Source: Chloroflexota bacterium
GTDB taxonomy: Bacteria > Chloroflexota > UBA4733
Assembly (NCBI GenBank): GCA_025449435.1
Contig: JANWJO010000201.1
Span: 13,362 to 77,361, forward strand
Direction of reading: 5' to 3'
DNA length: 64,000 bases
Positions 41,610 through 49,518 of the stretch are shown in pieces. Each line of letters starts with the position of its first letter. Position 1 is the stretch's first letter. Below the pieces are notes generated by a model. That model saw only the letters and a list, made by a program, of their open reading frames with translations. It was not told the origin of the DNA and did not search any database. The translations under genes and the position numbers were made by a program.

Positions 41610-42571
41610 TGCGCACGCTCGTTGCAGGAGGGGCAGGGTTTGTCGGCTCACACTTGTGCGAGGCGCTCTTGGCACAGGGACATCACGTCACCGCTGTCGA
41701 CAACTTGGTGACCGGACGTGCTAGTAACATTGCCCACCTTTTGAGCAACCCCAACTTCGCATACGTTCAGCATGACGTGTGTGAGCCACTCGATCTGAAA
41801 GCGGACTGGGTGTTTCATTTCGCCAGCCCGGCTAGTCCGCCGCGGTATTTGGAGCGCCCGATCGCCACGGCCATGGTCAATTCACTAGGGACCAAACAAC
41901 TCCTCGACGTCACGCTGCGCAACCACGGACGCTTTTTAGTGGCGTCAACGTCGGAGGTATATGGAGACCCTGAGGTACACCCTCAAGTCGAGAGCTATCG
42001 GGGCAGCGTGAGCACGACCGGACCGCGCAGCTGTTACGACGAGGGCAAACGGTTCGCCGAGGCGCTCACGATGGCGTATTTTCGCGAGCATGGCCTCGAT
42101 GTGCGCATTATCCGGATCTTCAATACCTACGGCCCGCGACTGGACCCAGGCGATGGTCGTGTCGTTTCCAATTTCCTGGTCCAGGCCTTGCGGGGCCAGG
42201 CTATAACAATGTACGGCTCAGGCGAGCAGACCCGCAGCTTTTGCTACGTTTCTGACCTTATCAGGGGGGTGCTCGCCGTTATGGCGCATCCGCAGGCAAG
42301 CGGTGGCGTATTCAATCTCGGTAATCCAGCCGAATTCACGATGCTGGAGTTACACCACGTCATTGAACAGGTGATGGATCGCTCCATCCCGTTGACGTTT
42401 CACCCGCTGCCGCAGGACGACCCGCGGCGACGCCGGCCAGATATTACACACGCCAAGGATGTGCTGGGTTGGGAGCCCGTGGTGCCATTGAGAGAAGGAA
42501 TCGCCACGACCGCCCAATGGTTCGAGCAGGAGCTGTCGCACACCTCGCCGGACACGCAGGGTTCACGATGA
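41609..42571 (+). CDS. UDP-glucuronate decarboxylase-like NAD-dependent epimerase/dehydratase
   Basis: A 320-residue short-chain dehydrogenase. GGAGFVGSHLC binds NAD. Catalytic Tyr and Lys lie in GPRSCYDEGKRFAEAL, a signature shared with UDP-xylose synthases, followed by IIRIFNTYGPRLDPGDGRVVSNF and GSGEQTRSFCYVSDL. That set favours UDP-glucuronate to UDP-xylose conversion over dTDP-glucose dehydration. Its ATG overlaps the previous stop (TAATG), with GGAAAGGAC upstream. It supplies activated sugar for the glycosyltransferases that follow. Confidence 0.85.
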   Translation: MRTLVAGGAGFVGSHLCEALLAQGHHVTAVDNLVTGRASNIAHLLSNPNFAYVQHDVCEPLDLKADWVFHFASPASPPRYLERPIATAMVNSLGTKQLLDVTLRNHGRFLVASTSEVYGDPEVHPQVESYRGSVSTTGPRSCYDEGKRFAEALTMAYFREHGLDVRIIRIFNTYGPRLDPGDGRVVSNFLVQALRGQAITMYGSGEQTRSFCYVSDLIRGVLAVMAHPQASGGVFNLGNPAEFTMLELHHVIEQVMDRSIPLTFHPLPQDDPRRRRPDITHAKDVLGWEPVVPLREGIATTAQWFEQELSHTSPDTQGSR

Positions 42572-42631
42572 CACTCCATCCCAATAATGAAGGGTGAATA
42601 AGCGATCGCAACCGATCAACAGGCATCGTCA

Positions 42632-43645
42632 TTGCCAAGCCAGGCGGCGGCAGCAAGCGTGGTGACGCGTGCGGGAACGAACGAGGGTACCGAAGGCCGG
42701 ATCGACCTCCGGAAGCGCTTCTTTAATGTGCGAACCTTCCTTTCCTTCGTGGTCGCCGCGCTCACCATGTTTACGGTCGTCAAAGCCTGGGGAGTCGATT
42801 TTCAGAACACGTTGCATGCCATGGCCAGGGTCAATTTCGGCATCTATGTGTGGGCCATCCTCGTGTATGCGGCGACGTTTCCAGTCCGGGGACGGCGCTG
42901 GAAGCGCTTATTAAATAATGTTGGCCTCGATGCGCCGGTACCAGTGCTCACCGAGACGATCTTGCTGTCGTGGTTTGTCAACTGCGTCGCCCCGTTTAAG
43001 TTAGGCGACGCGTATCGCGGCTATTTGATGCGCAAAAACGAGCGCTTTCCGCTGTCGAATACGCTCGGAACTATCTTTGCGGAGCGCATCATCGATTCGG
43101 GTGCGCTGTTTGTGATCCTGATCGCTGGGCTGGCATTCAGCGCCGACGTGATGGCACCCGGACACACGACGCAGATCCTTATCGGCGCCAGTGCGTTTAT
43201 GGTCGCACTGCTGGTGGCGCTTGGCCTGATGCACTGGCAAGGCGCCCGCGTGGTTGGATTCCTCCCCGAGCGGTTTCGCGACTACTACCACCGGTTTTCC
43301 CAAGGTGCGTTTGCCTCGTTCAACCACCTGCCCCTGGTCTTCACGTTGACGCTGGTGGCGTGGTCGGGTGAGATTAGCCGCCTGTTCATCGTGACGCAGG
43401 CGCTAGGAGTACACCTGCCGTTTGCTGGCGTCCTGGTGGTGTTGAGTGGCGCGTCGCTGCTGTTGACGGTACCGACCCCTGGAGGACTGGGCGCTGTCGA
43501 AGCTGGCCTGGCCGGACTCTTGACGTTGTTTGGCGTCGATAAGGACGTCGCGCTCGCCGTGGCCCTGCTCGATCGTGTCATCAGTTATTGGGGCTTGGTC
43601 ATTGTTGGGTTGCCGACATTCATCTTGAGCAAGCGCACACGATAA
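42632..43645 (+). CDS. lysylphosphatidylglycerol synthase TM-region (YbhN/AglD-like) membrane protein
   Basis: A 337-residue protein with about seven or eight helices of the LPG_synthase_TM/flippase-like family. Supporting segments are GRRWKRLLNNVG, LLSWFVNCVAPFKLGDAYRGYLM with the family pattern N-x-x-P-x-R/K-x-G-(D/E)-x-x-R, GTIFAERIIDSGAL, and PTPGGLGAVEAGLAGLLTLFGV near the end. Such proteins move or protect lipid-linked molecules in the membrane. The TTG start is uncertain; a GTG nine codons later (42659) is possible. It lies between the sugar-nucleotide enzyme and the glycosyltransferases. Confidence 0.82.
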   Translation: MPSQAAAASVVTRAGTNEGTEGRIDLRKRFFNVRTFLSFVVAALTMFTVVKAWGVDFQNTLHAMARVNFGIYVWAILVYAATFPVRGRRWKRLLNNVGLDAPVPVLTETILLSWFVNCVAPFKLGDAYRGYLMRKNERFPLSNTLGTIFAERIIDSGALFVILIAGLAFSADVMAPGHTTQILIGASAFMVALLVALGLMHWQGARVVGFLPERFRDYYHRFSQGAFASFNHLPLVFTLTLVAWSGEISRLFIVTQALGVHLPFAGVLVVLSGASLLLTVPTPGGLGAVEAGLAGLLTLFGVDKDVALAVALLDRVISYWGLVIVGLPTFILSKRTR

Positions 43646-43669
43646 ACGCCACACCTGGAGACTCTGTCA

Positions 43670-44848
43670 ATGCCTGAGTTGACCAGTCTGGCTGTCGACG
43701 TGACCTCGGCCATCTACCAAAGCGGCGGTATCGGGCGGTATACCCGTTGTCTCGTCACCGCACTTGCTGCTATGGGTGCGGTGCCTTCATTGACTGCATT
43801 TTGGTGCGGGCGTCCTCGCGACCCGATTCCAACCTGGCTCATTACCCTGCGCGGTGTTCGATTGCGCCGAATACCGATCCCAGAACGCCTTACAACGATC
43901 GTCTGGCAGCGGGCACGCCTCCCGTTCCCAATCGACGCCATCCTGGGCCACCACGACGTGCTGCATTTCCCGGATTTTGTCCACGCGCCGGTGCGCTCAG
44001 GGGCTACAGTTGTGACCATACACGATCTGTCCTTTCGCAGGATTCCAGAAGCGGCCGACCCCGGCTTGCGACGGTACCTGAACGCCGCTGTCCCCCGTTC
44101 GCTTGCCACGAGCCAGCTGGTGTTCGCAGATTCGGCCGCCACGCGCGACGATCTCGTTGCGCTGCTGAATATCCGTTCAAGTGACGTTCGCGTCGTCTAC
44201 TCCGGTGTTGGTGCCGAGTTTCAGCCCATACATTTGCATGAGGAGCTGGCGGCTGTCCGAGCGCGCTACGCCTTGCCTGATTCCTTTGTGCTGAGTGTCG
44301 GCACTCTCCAACCGCGCAAGAACTACGGTCGCCTGATCGAGGCGATGCCACAGATTTTGCAGCAAGTGCCCGACACTCATCTGGTGATCGCCGGGCGGCC
44401 CGGCTGGCTGTACGACGACCTCGCGGCGTTGACGCGGAGCCACCACCTGGAACAGCGCGTGCATTTCGTTACTGACGTGCAGGATAGCGACTTGCCGGCG
44501 CTGTATTCACTGGCGCGGGTGTTCGCTTTTGTTTCCCTGTACGAAGGGTTTGGGCTGCCCATCCTTGAAGCCATGGCCTGCGGTGTGCCTGTCGTTGCGT
44601 CAAACGCGTCGTGCCTGCCCGAGGTGACGGGCGATGCTGGGCTCCAGGTGGATCCGACTGACATTGACAGTATCGCCCGTGCAGTGGCGACGCTGCTGCT
44701 CGACGACGCGCTACGTACCCAGATGGTAGTTCGAGGGCGTAAGCGAGCGGCCAGGTTCACCTGGAGGCAAACGGCCGAGCAAGCACTTGCTGGCTACGCA
44801 GAAGCTTGGGCGCGCCAGCGAGCGCTGAAACCCAGTCATCTCTCGTGA
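43670..44848 (+). CDS. glycosyltransferase family 4
   Basis: A 392-residue GT-B glycosyltransferase. An N-terminal acceptor domain with SGGIGRYTRCLV and VVTIHDLSFRR is followed by the donor domain: VLSVGTLQPRKNYGRLIEAM, then YEGFGLPILEAMACGVPVV with the family E-x7-E pattern (Glu binding the nucleotide sugar) and CLPEVTGDAGL. No membrane helix, so it acts at the inner face of the membrane. ATG is preceded by CTGGAG. It overlaps the next glycosyltransferase by GTGA; the two are related but clearly different. Confidence 0.92.
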   Translation: MPELTSLAVDVTSAIYQSGGIGRYTRCLVTALAAMGAVPSLTAFWCGRPRDPIPTWLITLRGVRLRRIPIPERLTTIVWQRARLPFPIDAILGHHDVLHFPDFVHAPVRSGATVVTIHDLSFRRIPEAADPGLRRYLNAAVPRSLATSQLVFADSAATRDDLVALLNIRSSDVRVVYSGVGAEFQPIHLHEELAAVRARYALPDSFVLSVGTLQPRKNYGRLIEAMPQILQQVPDTHLVIAGRPGWLYDDLAALTRSHHLEQRVHFVTDVQDSDLPALYSLARVFAFVSLYEGFGLPILEAMACGVPVVASNASCLPEVTGDAGLQVDPTDIDSIARAVATLLLDDALRTQMVVRGRKRAARFTWRQTAEQALAGYAEAWARQRALKPSHLS

Positions 44849-45960
44849 GAGTCGCCGTCAGCGGTGCGTTTCTCAGCAGGCCAAACACCGGCTCCGGACA
44901 GTACCTCCGCCTGCTGATGCGCACCTTCGCTGACCACTATCCAGACCTTCGCGTGATGGTATTAGGGTCCGGTCATCGCTGGTCGCTGCACTCCCTCGTA
45001 CCCAGCTTTGGGCAGCGCGGCGAGAATGTTCGCAAGGTGCTGTGGGAACAGGCCGCGGTACCGCTGCTGAGCGCGACCTCACAGTGCGATCTACTGCACG
45101 TCCCCTATTGGGCGCCGCCGTTGCTGTCGGCGGTGCCGGTGGTGGTGACCGTTCACGACGTCATTCCGGCGTTGCTGCCGGAGTACGCAGGCAACCGTGC
45201 CGTGCGTGCGTACACAGCCCTCGTGTCCGCCGCTACTAAGCGGGCACGCCGCGTCATCGTCGATTCACAGTGCTCCAAAGACGATGCGATGCGGCTGTGC
45301 CGGTTGCCCGCGGACCGTGTCGATGTGGTGCCATTAGCGGCCGATCCGAGGTTTGTGCCGATCGACGCCCTTGAGGCCCGGCAGCGTTGCAACAAGCGTT
45401 GGGGGCTGAGTTCGCCATTCGTCCTGTATGCGGGCGGCAATGATGTGCGCAAGGATGTCCCGGTGCTCTTACGCGCTTGGGCCAGTGCTGCCAGGGTGCT
45501 GGATGGGCATCAATTGGTGCTGGCTGGCAGGTTCACCTACCGCCCTCCATTCTTCCCTGACATCCCACAATTCATCGAGGACCTGGACATTCCCCGCGTG
45601 ATTGTGCTCGGATCCGTGACCGAGTCGGAGAAGCACGAGTTGCTTGCCGGTTGTGAGGCGTTTGTCTGGCCATCGCGCTATGAAGGGTTTGGCTTGCCTC
45701 CACTCGAGGCCATGCAATGTGGCGCGCCGGTCATCAGCACCAATAGTTCGTCCATGCCTGAGGTGGTGGGCGACGCCGCCCTCCTGTTCGAGCCGGGAGA
45801 TAGCACGGTTCTCAGCAACCACCTCCGGGAGGTGTGTACGAGCCCATCAACCAGAGATCGCCTACGTCAGGCGAGCTTGAAACAGGCAGCGAAATTGAGC
45901 TGGCACAAGACGGCCGGCCTCACGGTCGCCAGCTATCAGCGTGCGCTGGCAGACCGCTAA
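44845..45960 (+). CDS. glycosyltransferase family 4
   Basis: A 371-residue GT-B glycosyltransferase. [12 protein letters not shown] and [16 protein letters not shown] mark the N-terminal domain, and [18 protein letters not shown] and [19 protein letters not shown] with [13 protein letters not shown] mark the donor domain. GTG 44845 overlaps the stop of the preceding gene, although the frame extends 13 codons up. It is the last gene of the polysaccharide cluster and ends 3 bp before the convergent HD gene. Confidence 0.92.
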   Translation: MRVAVSGAFLSRPNTGSGQYLRLLMRTFADHYPDLRVMVLGSGHRWSLHSLVPSFGQRGENVRKVLWEQAAVPLLSATSQCDLLHVPYWAPPLLSAVPVVVTVHDVIPALLPEYAGNRAVRAYTALVSAATKRARRVIVDSQCSKDDAMRLCRLPADRVDVVPLAADPRFVPIDALEARQRCNKRWGLSSPFVLYAGGNDVRKDVPVLLRAWASAARVLDGHQLVLAGRFTYRPPFFPDIPQFIEDLDIPRVIVLGSVTESEKHELLAGCEAFVWPSRYEGFGLPPLEAMQCGAPVISTNSSSMPEVVGDAALLFEPGDSTVLSNHLREVCTSPSTRDRLRQASLKQAAKLSWHKTAGLTVASYQRALADR

Positions 45961-45963
45961 CGT

Positions 45964-46572
45964 TCAGGCGCCAAAACCGAGATCGGCAGCAATACCTTGC
46001 ATCGCGCCTGCCACGCGCAAAACGTGTTCGTCGAGGTCGACCCCCAACTCGGCGGTGCCTTGTGTAATGTCGGCACGATTTACCGCGCGGGCGAACGCCT
46101 TGTCCTTCAACTTCTTGCGAATGGAGCTGACTTCCACGTTCACCAGGTTGCGCGATGGCCGTACATACGCCATCGCCGTAAGAAATCCAACGAGTTCATC
46201 GACGGCAAACAACGCTTTGTCCATTGGTGATTCCCGTGGCACGTTGAGGTACTCGGCGTGCCCCTTGATAGCGTGCATCACCTCGGCTGGGTAACCAAGC
46301 TGCTCCAACAACCGGCAGCCCCACAAAGGATGTTCGTCTTGCGTCGGATGCGACTCGTAGTCGAAGTCGTGTAGCAGGCCCGTAATACCCCACAGGTCTT
46401 CGGCTTCATTGAACACGCGGGCGTAGGCCCGCATCGCCGCTTCTACACCCAAGCAATGCCGGATGAGGCTGTCGCTCTTTGTATACTCCGTCAATAGTGC
46501 ATAAGCACTCGCGCGATCGGGCAACATTGCTCCGGACCTCTCATTGCTCGTGGATTCAAGTGGCGTGCTCAC
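45964..46572 (-). CDS. HD-domain phosphohydrolase-like protein
   Basis: A 202-residue protein with an HD metal-binding arrangement: His in RHCLGVEAAM, the HD pair in GLLHDFDYE, a further His in KGHAEYL, and Asp in FAVDELVGF. Similar small proteins are annotated as HDIG-type hydrolases with unknown substrates. The start GTG overlaps the aspartokinase stop as GTGA, so the two are co-translated. A later in-frame ATG (residue 16) is also possible. Confidence 0.8.
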   Translation of the reverse strand: MSTPLESTSNERSGAMLPDRASAYALLTEYTKSDSLIRHCLGVEAAMRAYARVFNEAEDLWGITGLLHDFDYESHPTQDEHPLWGCRLLEQLGYPAEVMHAIKGHAEYLNVPRESPMDKALFAVDELVGFLTAMAYVRPSRNLVNVEVSSIRKKLKDKAFARAVNRADITQGTAELGVDLDEHVLRVAGAMQGIAADLGFGA

Positions 46573-47822
46573 GCGCGGGAAACGCCAGGTGTACTCCCGA
46601 TGTTCACACGGTCTTCTTCAACGAAGGCCGAGTGTAGCGCTCGGGCGGCGCGCGTCAATTCCATCTCGCTCACAAGACATGTAATCCGGATATCGGAGGT
46701 CGTTATCATTTGAATGTTGATGCCTGCGTCGCTGAGCGCGCCGAACATCGCTGCCGCGTAACCAGGATGACTCTGAATGCCGACTCCGACGATCGATACT
46801 TTGCCAAAACCACGTGCACTGGACACCTCTCGCGCGCCAATCGCAGCGATTGACGCTTGCAGGCATGCGGTGGCGTGCTCCAGATCATCCTCGGACACGG
46901 TGAACGACATATCGGTGAACCCGCCGTGCGAGACGTTCTGGACGATAATGTCGACATTAATGCCCGCGTGAGCAAGTGGCTGGAATATGCCATGCGCAAT
47001 ACCCGGGCGGTCCGGCACTCCCACGACAGTTATCTTGGCCACTCGTGCGTCCGTCGCAACGCCGCGCACCCGGTTATATTGCTCCATCGATTTCTCCGTC
47101 GTGACCACTGTCCCCGTGCCGTCAGTGAAAGTCGGCCGGATGACTAGCGGCATCGCATACACTTGTGCAAGCTCGACGGCACGGGGATGAATAACTTGAG
47201 CTCCCAGCGTCGCGAGTTCGAGCAGTTCTTCATGGCTGATAGCATCGAGTTTGCGAGCCGCTGGCACTTCGCGAGGGTTAGCTGTAAAGATGCCATCGAC
47301 GTCTTTGTAAAGCTCGCAGATGCCGGCCTGAATGGCCACCGCGACCGCTACAGCGGTGGGGTCGGACCCGCCGCGACCAATAGTGGTGACTTCCCCCTGC
47401 TCCGTGATGCCTTGAAATCCGGTAACGATACACACCCGGCCCCGACTAAACTCCTCCAAGATACGGTCTGGGTCCAGGCCCGTGATCAGCGCGCGCCGAT
47501 GCCGGTCGTCGGTGCGGATGCCCGCATGGGTAGCGGTGAGCGAGATAGCAGGGACACCCAGTTGCAGGAGCGCCATCGCGAGCAGTGATGCCGACACTGT
47601 TTCGCCTGTGGACATGAGGAGGTCGAGTTCGCGGGGGTTTGGGTCGGACTGCACTTGCCTGGCCAACTTGATGAGGTCATCGGTGGTGTCGCCCATCGCG
47701 GAGACCACGACGGCAACTTCGGTGTGGTTGGCCACGGCGCTGGCAATGCGGCGCGCAACTTCCTGGATTCGTAAAACCGTGGCAACAGACGACCCGCCGT
47801 ATTTCTGGACGATGCGCGCCAT
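46569..47822 (-). CDS. lysC: aspartate kinase with two ACT domains
   Basis: A 417-residue enzyme phosphorylating aspartate, entry to lysine, threonine and methionine. IVQKYGGSSVA at the N-terminus is the kinase signature, followed by VVVSAMGDTTDDLI and TIGRGGSDPTAVAVA. Two ACT domains (about 265-335 and 345-415) suggest feedback inhibition. The open frame runs 77 codons further upstream, but ATG 47822 has GAGGGG before it and the kinase motif starts at once. An extended -10 promoter lies about 20 bp upstream. Confidence 0.94.
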   Translation of the reverse strand: MARIVQKYGGSSVATVLRIQEVARRIASAVANHTEVAVVVSAMGDTTDDLIKLARQVQSDPNPRELDLLMSTGETVSASLLAMALLQLGVPAISLTATHAGIRTDDRHRRALITGLDPDRILEEFSRGRVCIVTGFQGITEQGEVTTIGRGGSDPTAVAVAVAIQAGICELYKDVDGIFTANPREVPAARKLDAISHEELLELATLGAQVIHPRAVELAQVYAMPLVIRPTFTDGTGTVVTTEKSMEQYNRVRGVATDARVAKITVVGVPDRPGIAHGIFQPLAHAGINVDIIVQNVSHGGFTDMSFTVSEDDLEHATACLQASIAAIGAREVSSARGFGKVSIVGVGIQSHPGYAAAMFGALSDAGINIQMITTSDIRITCLVSEMELTRAARALHSAFVEEDRVNIGSTPGVSRA

Positions 47823-47840
47823 GTGTCCCCTCAGTGAGCG

Positions 47841-47849
47841 AGTATACCA
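47841..47849 (-). promoter_or_regulatory. extended -10 promoter of lysC
   Basis: On the minus strand TGGTATACT (complement of 47841-47849) fits the TGnTATAAT extended -10 class. No clear -35 is present. It would start transcription about 12 nt before the lysC ATG, leaving room for the GAGGGG ribosome site. Confidence 0.45.
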
Positions 47850-47918
47850 GCGGAGAATTCCCACACTGGTGAGCGAGCAGGCAGCATTGAATAGACAGAG
47901 AGGCGTGGTCACGATCAC

Positions 47919-47940
47919 CCATGTTGGCTGCCGAACATGG
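47919..47940. repeat. inverted repeat between divergent lysC and the coiled-coil gene
   Basis: Perfect 7-bp arms CCATGTT/AACATGG with an 8-nt spacer. It lies 97 bp upstream of the lysC start and 73 bp upstream of the divergent gene at 48013. The position suits an operator serving one or both promoters. Confidence 0.3.
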
Positions 47941-48012
47941 CTATAGCGGGTGGTCCACTCCGTTTGTAGGATCAATGTACGTATGAGAGCAGAGTAGACA
48001 TGTGGACGGTTG

Positions 48013-49380
48013 ATGCGACCGAATGGTGACGGCGATGAAGCCTTCAATGCCATGCGCGGAACGCGGCGTCACCGGGCTGGCGTTTTGCTCCGGCCCCCTG
48101 AGCCAACGGTGTCTGCTAGCGACCAAGCGCATCCCGAGGACGACGATCAGGTAGTGCCCTTGGGCGAACCTCCATCGGCGAGCGAAGATGACCCAGTGAC
48201 GTCCATCTTGGCGACAGCTTCAGAGGGAGCGCCTCTGTCTGGTGACTTGTCCATTGAGTTGCCAGACAGTGTTGATTCCACAATTGAGAACTGGTCAGCA
48301 GTTTCACGCCAGATGCACCTCCTGGTGGAGCAGACGTTCACGCTGAAGAGCGCCTACAGCGAGGCAGTGGCTGAAGCTGCACGCCAGCGGCAAGCGGCTG
48401 ACGACGCGCTGCAAGTGAACGCTGAGCTCACACAACGGCTCAATGAGGCGTCCGCCCAACTCGCCGCGGCGACGTTGGCAAAGGAGCTGGCTGAACAGCG
48501 ATTGGTCGCCGCCCAGACCTCCATCGAAGCTGCCGAAGAGCGAGCAATAGCAGCGGAGCGCCACCTTGAAGCGCTCCAGCGCGCCCCAGAGGAGCCAATA
48601 GACACTGGCGCTCATGACAACACTGACGAAACCAAGGACGGTGTTCTGCCCGTGGGCGTTGCTCAAGCGGACTCACCGCAATCCGACAACCTGCGCCTTC
48701 AAGCTCAGAAGTCATTGGATCAGATGCAGGGTGCCCTGTCTCAACTCGCAGCAGTCCACGACAGTGCCCTCGCTACGATGGCCAGCCTGCGTGCTTCGCT
48801 GGTGGCGTGGGACCCGCGGACGGATAACCATCTCTCCGAGGCAGCGGTGAATCCGGGAGTCGCCGGCACAGACCGGCAACGTCCAACAGGCCTGCCAAGC
48901 GGGGCAAGTCCGAGACCGGCGACGGCGTTTACGGTGGCCAAGGACCGAGCTGAAAGCGGCATTGCCACTCAGCTGCCCAGCAGTCGAACGCCGTTACCGG
49001 TACCAGCGCCAGAGCGACACATACCTCAACCGTCCAGCCGGACGCCACAACCAGACGAAACAACCCAGGTCAGGGAGGATGAGCCAAACGCTGGGATCCT
49101 TACCGAGGTTACCATCGTTGCCGGACCGTTCACTAGCTTTGCCTCGGTCCATGAGTTTCGTAAAGCGATGGCCGGGCTTCCGGGCATACGTGAACTCCAG
49201 TTCCGTGGATTTGAAGAGTCCTACTTGCAAGTTTGGGTGCGCTACGAGAGCCCTGTGCCCATTGTGGACCGCCTGCGCGCGGTTGGACCCTTCCGATGTC
49301 GTGTGCTCAACGTGTCCGGCCGGACGATCACGTTGGTCATCGTCGCTGATGTGCGACGTGACTACTCCTCGGCTGGATAG
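48013..49380 (+). CDS. coiled-coil protein with a C-terminal beta-alpha domain, unknown function
   Basis: A 455-residue protein not assigned to a family. The N-terminus is acidic and disordered-looking. Residues about 95-195 are a long Ala/Glu/Gln-rich heptad coiled coil (KSAYSEAVAEAARQRQ, LAKELAEQRLVAAQ). A Pro/Thr-rich linker follows. The last 85 residues form a compact domain (EVTIVAGPFTSFASVHEF, LQFRGFEESYLQVWVRYE, FRCRVLNVSGRTITLVI) with a beta-alpha-beta-beta-alpha-beta look. No signal peptide or membrane helix. It lies 138 bp before the membrane GGDEF-EAL-like gene on the same strand, so the two may form one signalling or scaffold unit. Confidence 0.65.
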   Translation: MRPNGDGDEAFNAMRGTRRHRAGVLLRPPEPTVSASDQAHPEDDDQVVPLGEPPSASEDDPVTSILATASEGAPLSGDLSIELPDSVDSTIENWSAVSRQMHLLVEQTFTLKSAYSEAVAEAARQRQAADDALQVNAELTQRLNEASAQLAAATLAKELAEQRLVAAQTSIEAAEERAIAAERHLEALQRAPEEPIDTGAHDNTDETKDGVLPVGVAQADSPQSDNLRLQAQKSLDQMQGALSQLAAVHDSALATMASLRASLVAWDPRTDNHLSEAAVNPGVAGTDRQRPTGLPSGASPRPATAFTVAKDRAESGIATQLPSSRTPLPVPAPERHIPQPSSRTPQPDETTQVREDEPNAGILTEVTIVAGPFTSFASVHEFRKAMAGLPGIRELQFRGFEESYLQVWVRYESPVPIVDRLRAVGPFRCRVLNVSGRTITLVIVADVRRDYSSAG

Positions 49381-49518
49381 GCCATGCATTGCTGGAGAGG
49401 ATGTGGAGTCACGCGAGGACTTTGTTGCTCTCGACCAGTCAAGCGGCACCGCATCACTCTAAGCACGTGACGTTCCACATTGGTTTGAGTCGTGGATCTC
49501 ATCAGCAGAGGTAAGGTG

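Noticed and set aside
47823..48053. 77-codon N-terminal extension of aspartokinase
   Set aside because: The kinase signature KYGGSS starts right after ATG 47822, which has its own ribosome site; the extension lacks family similarity and overlaps the divergent gene.
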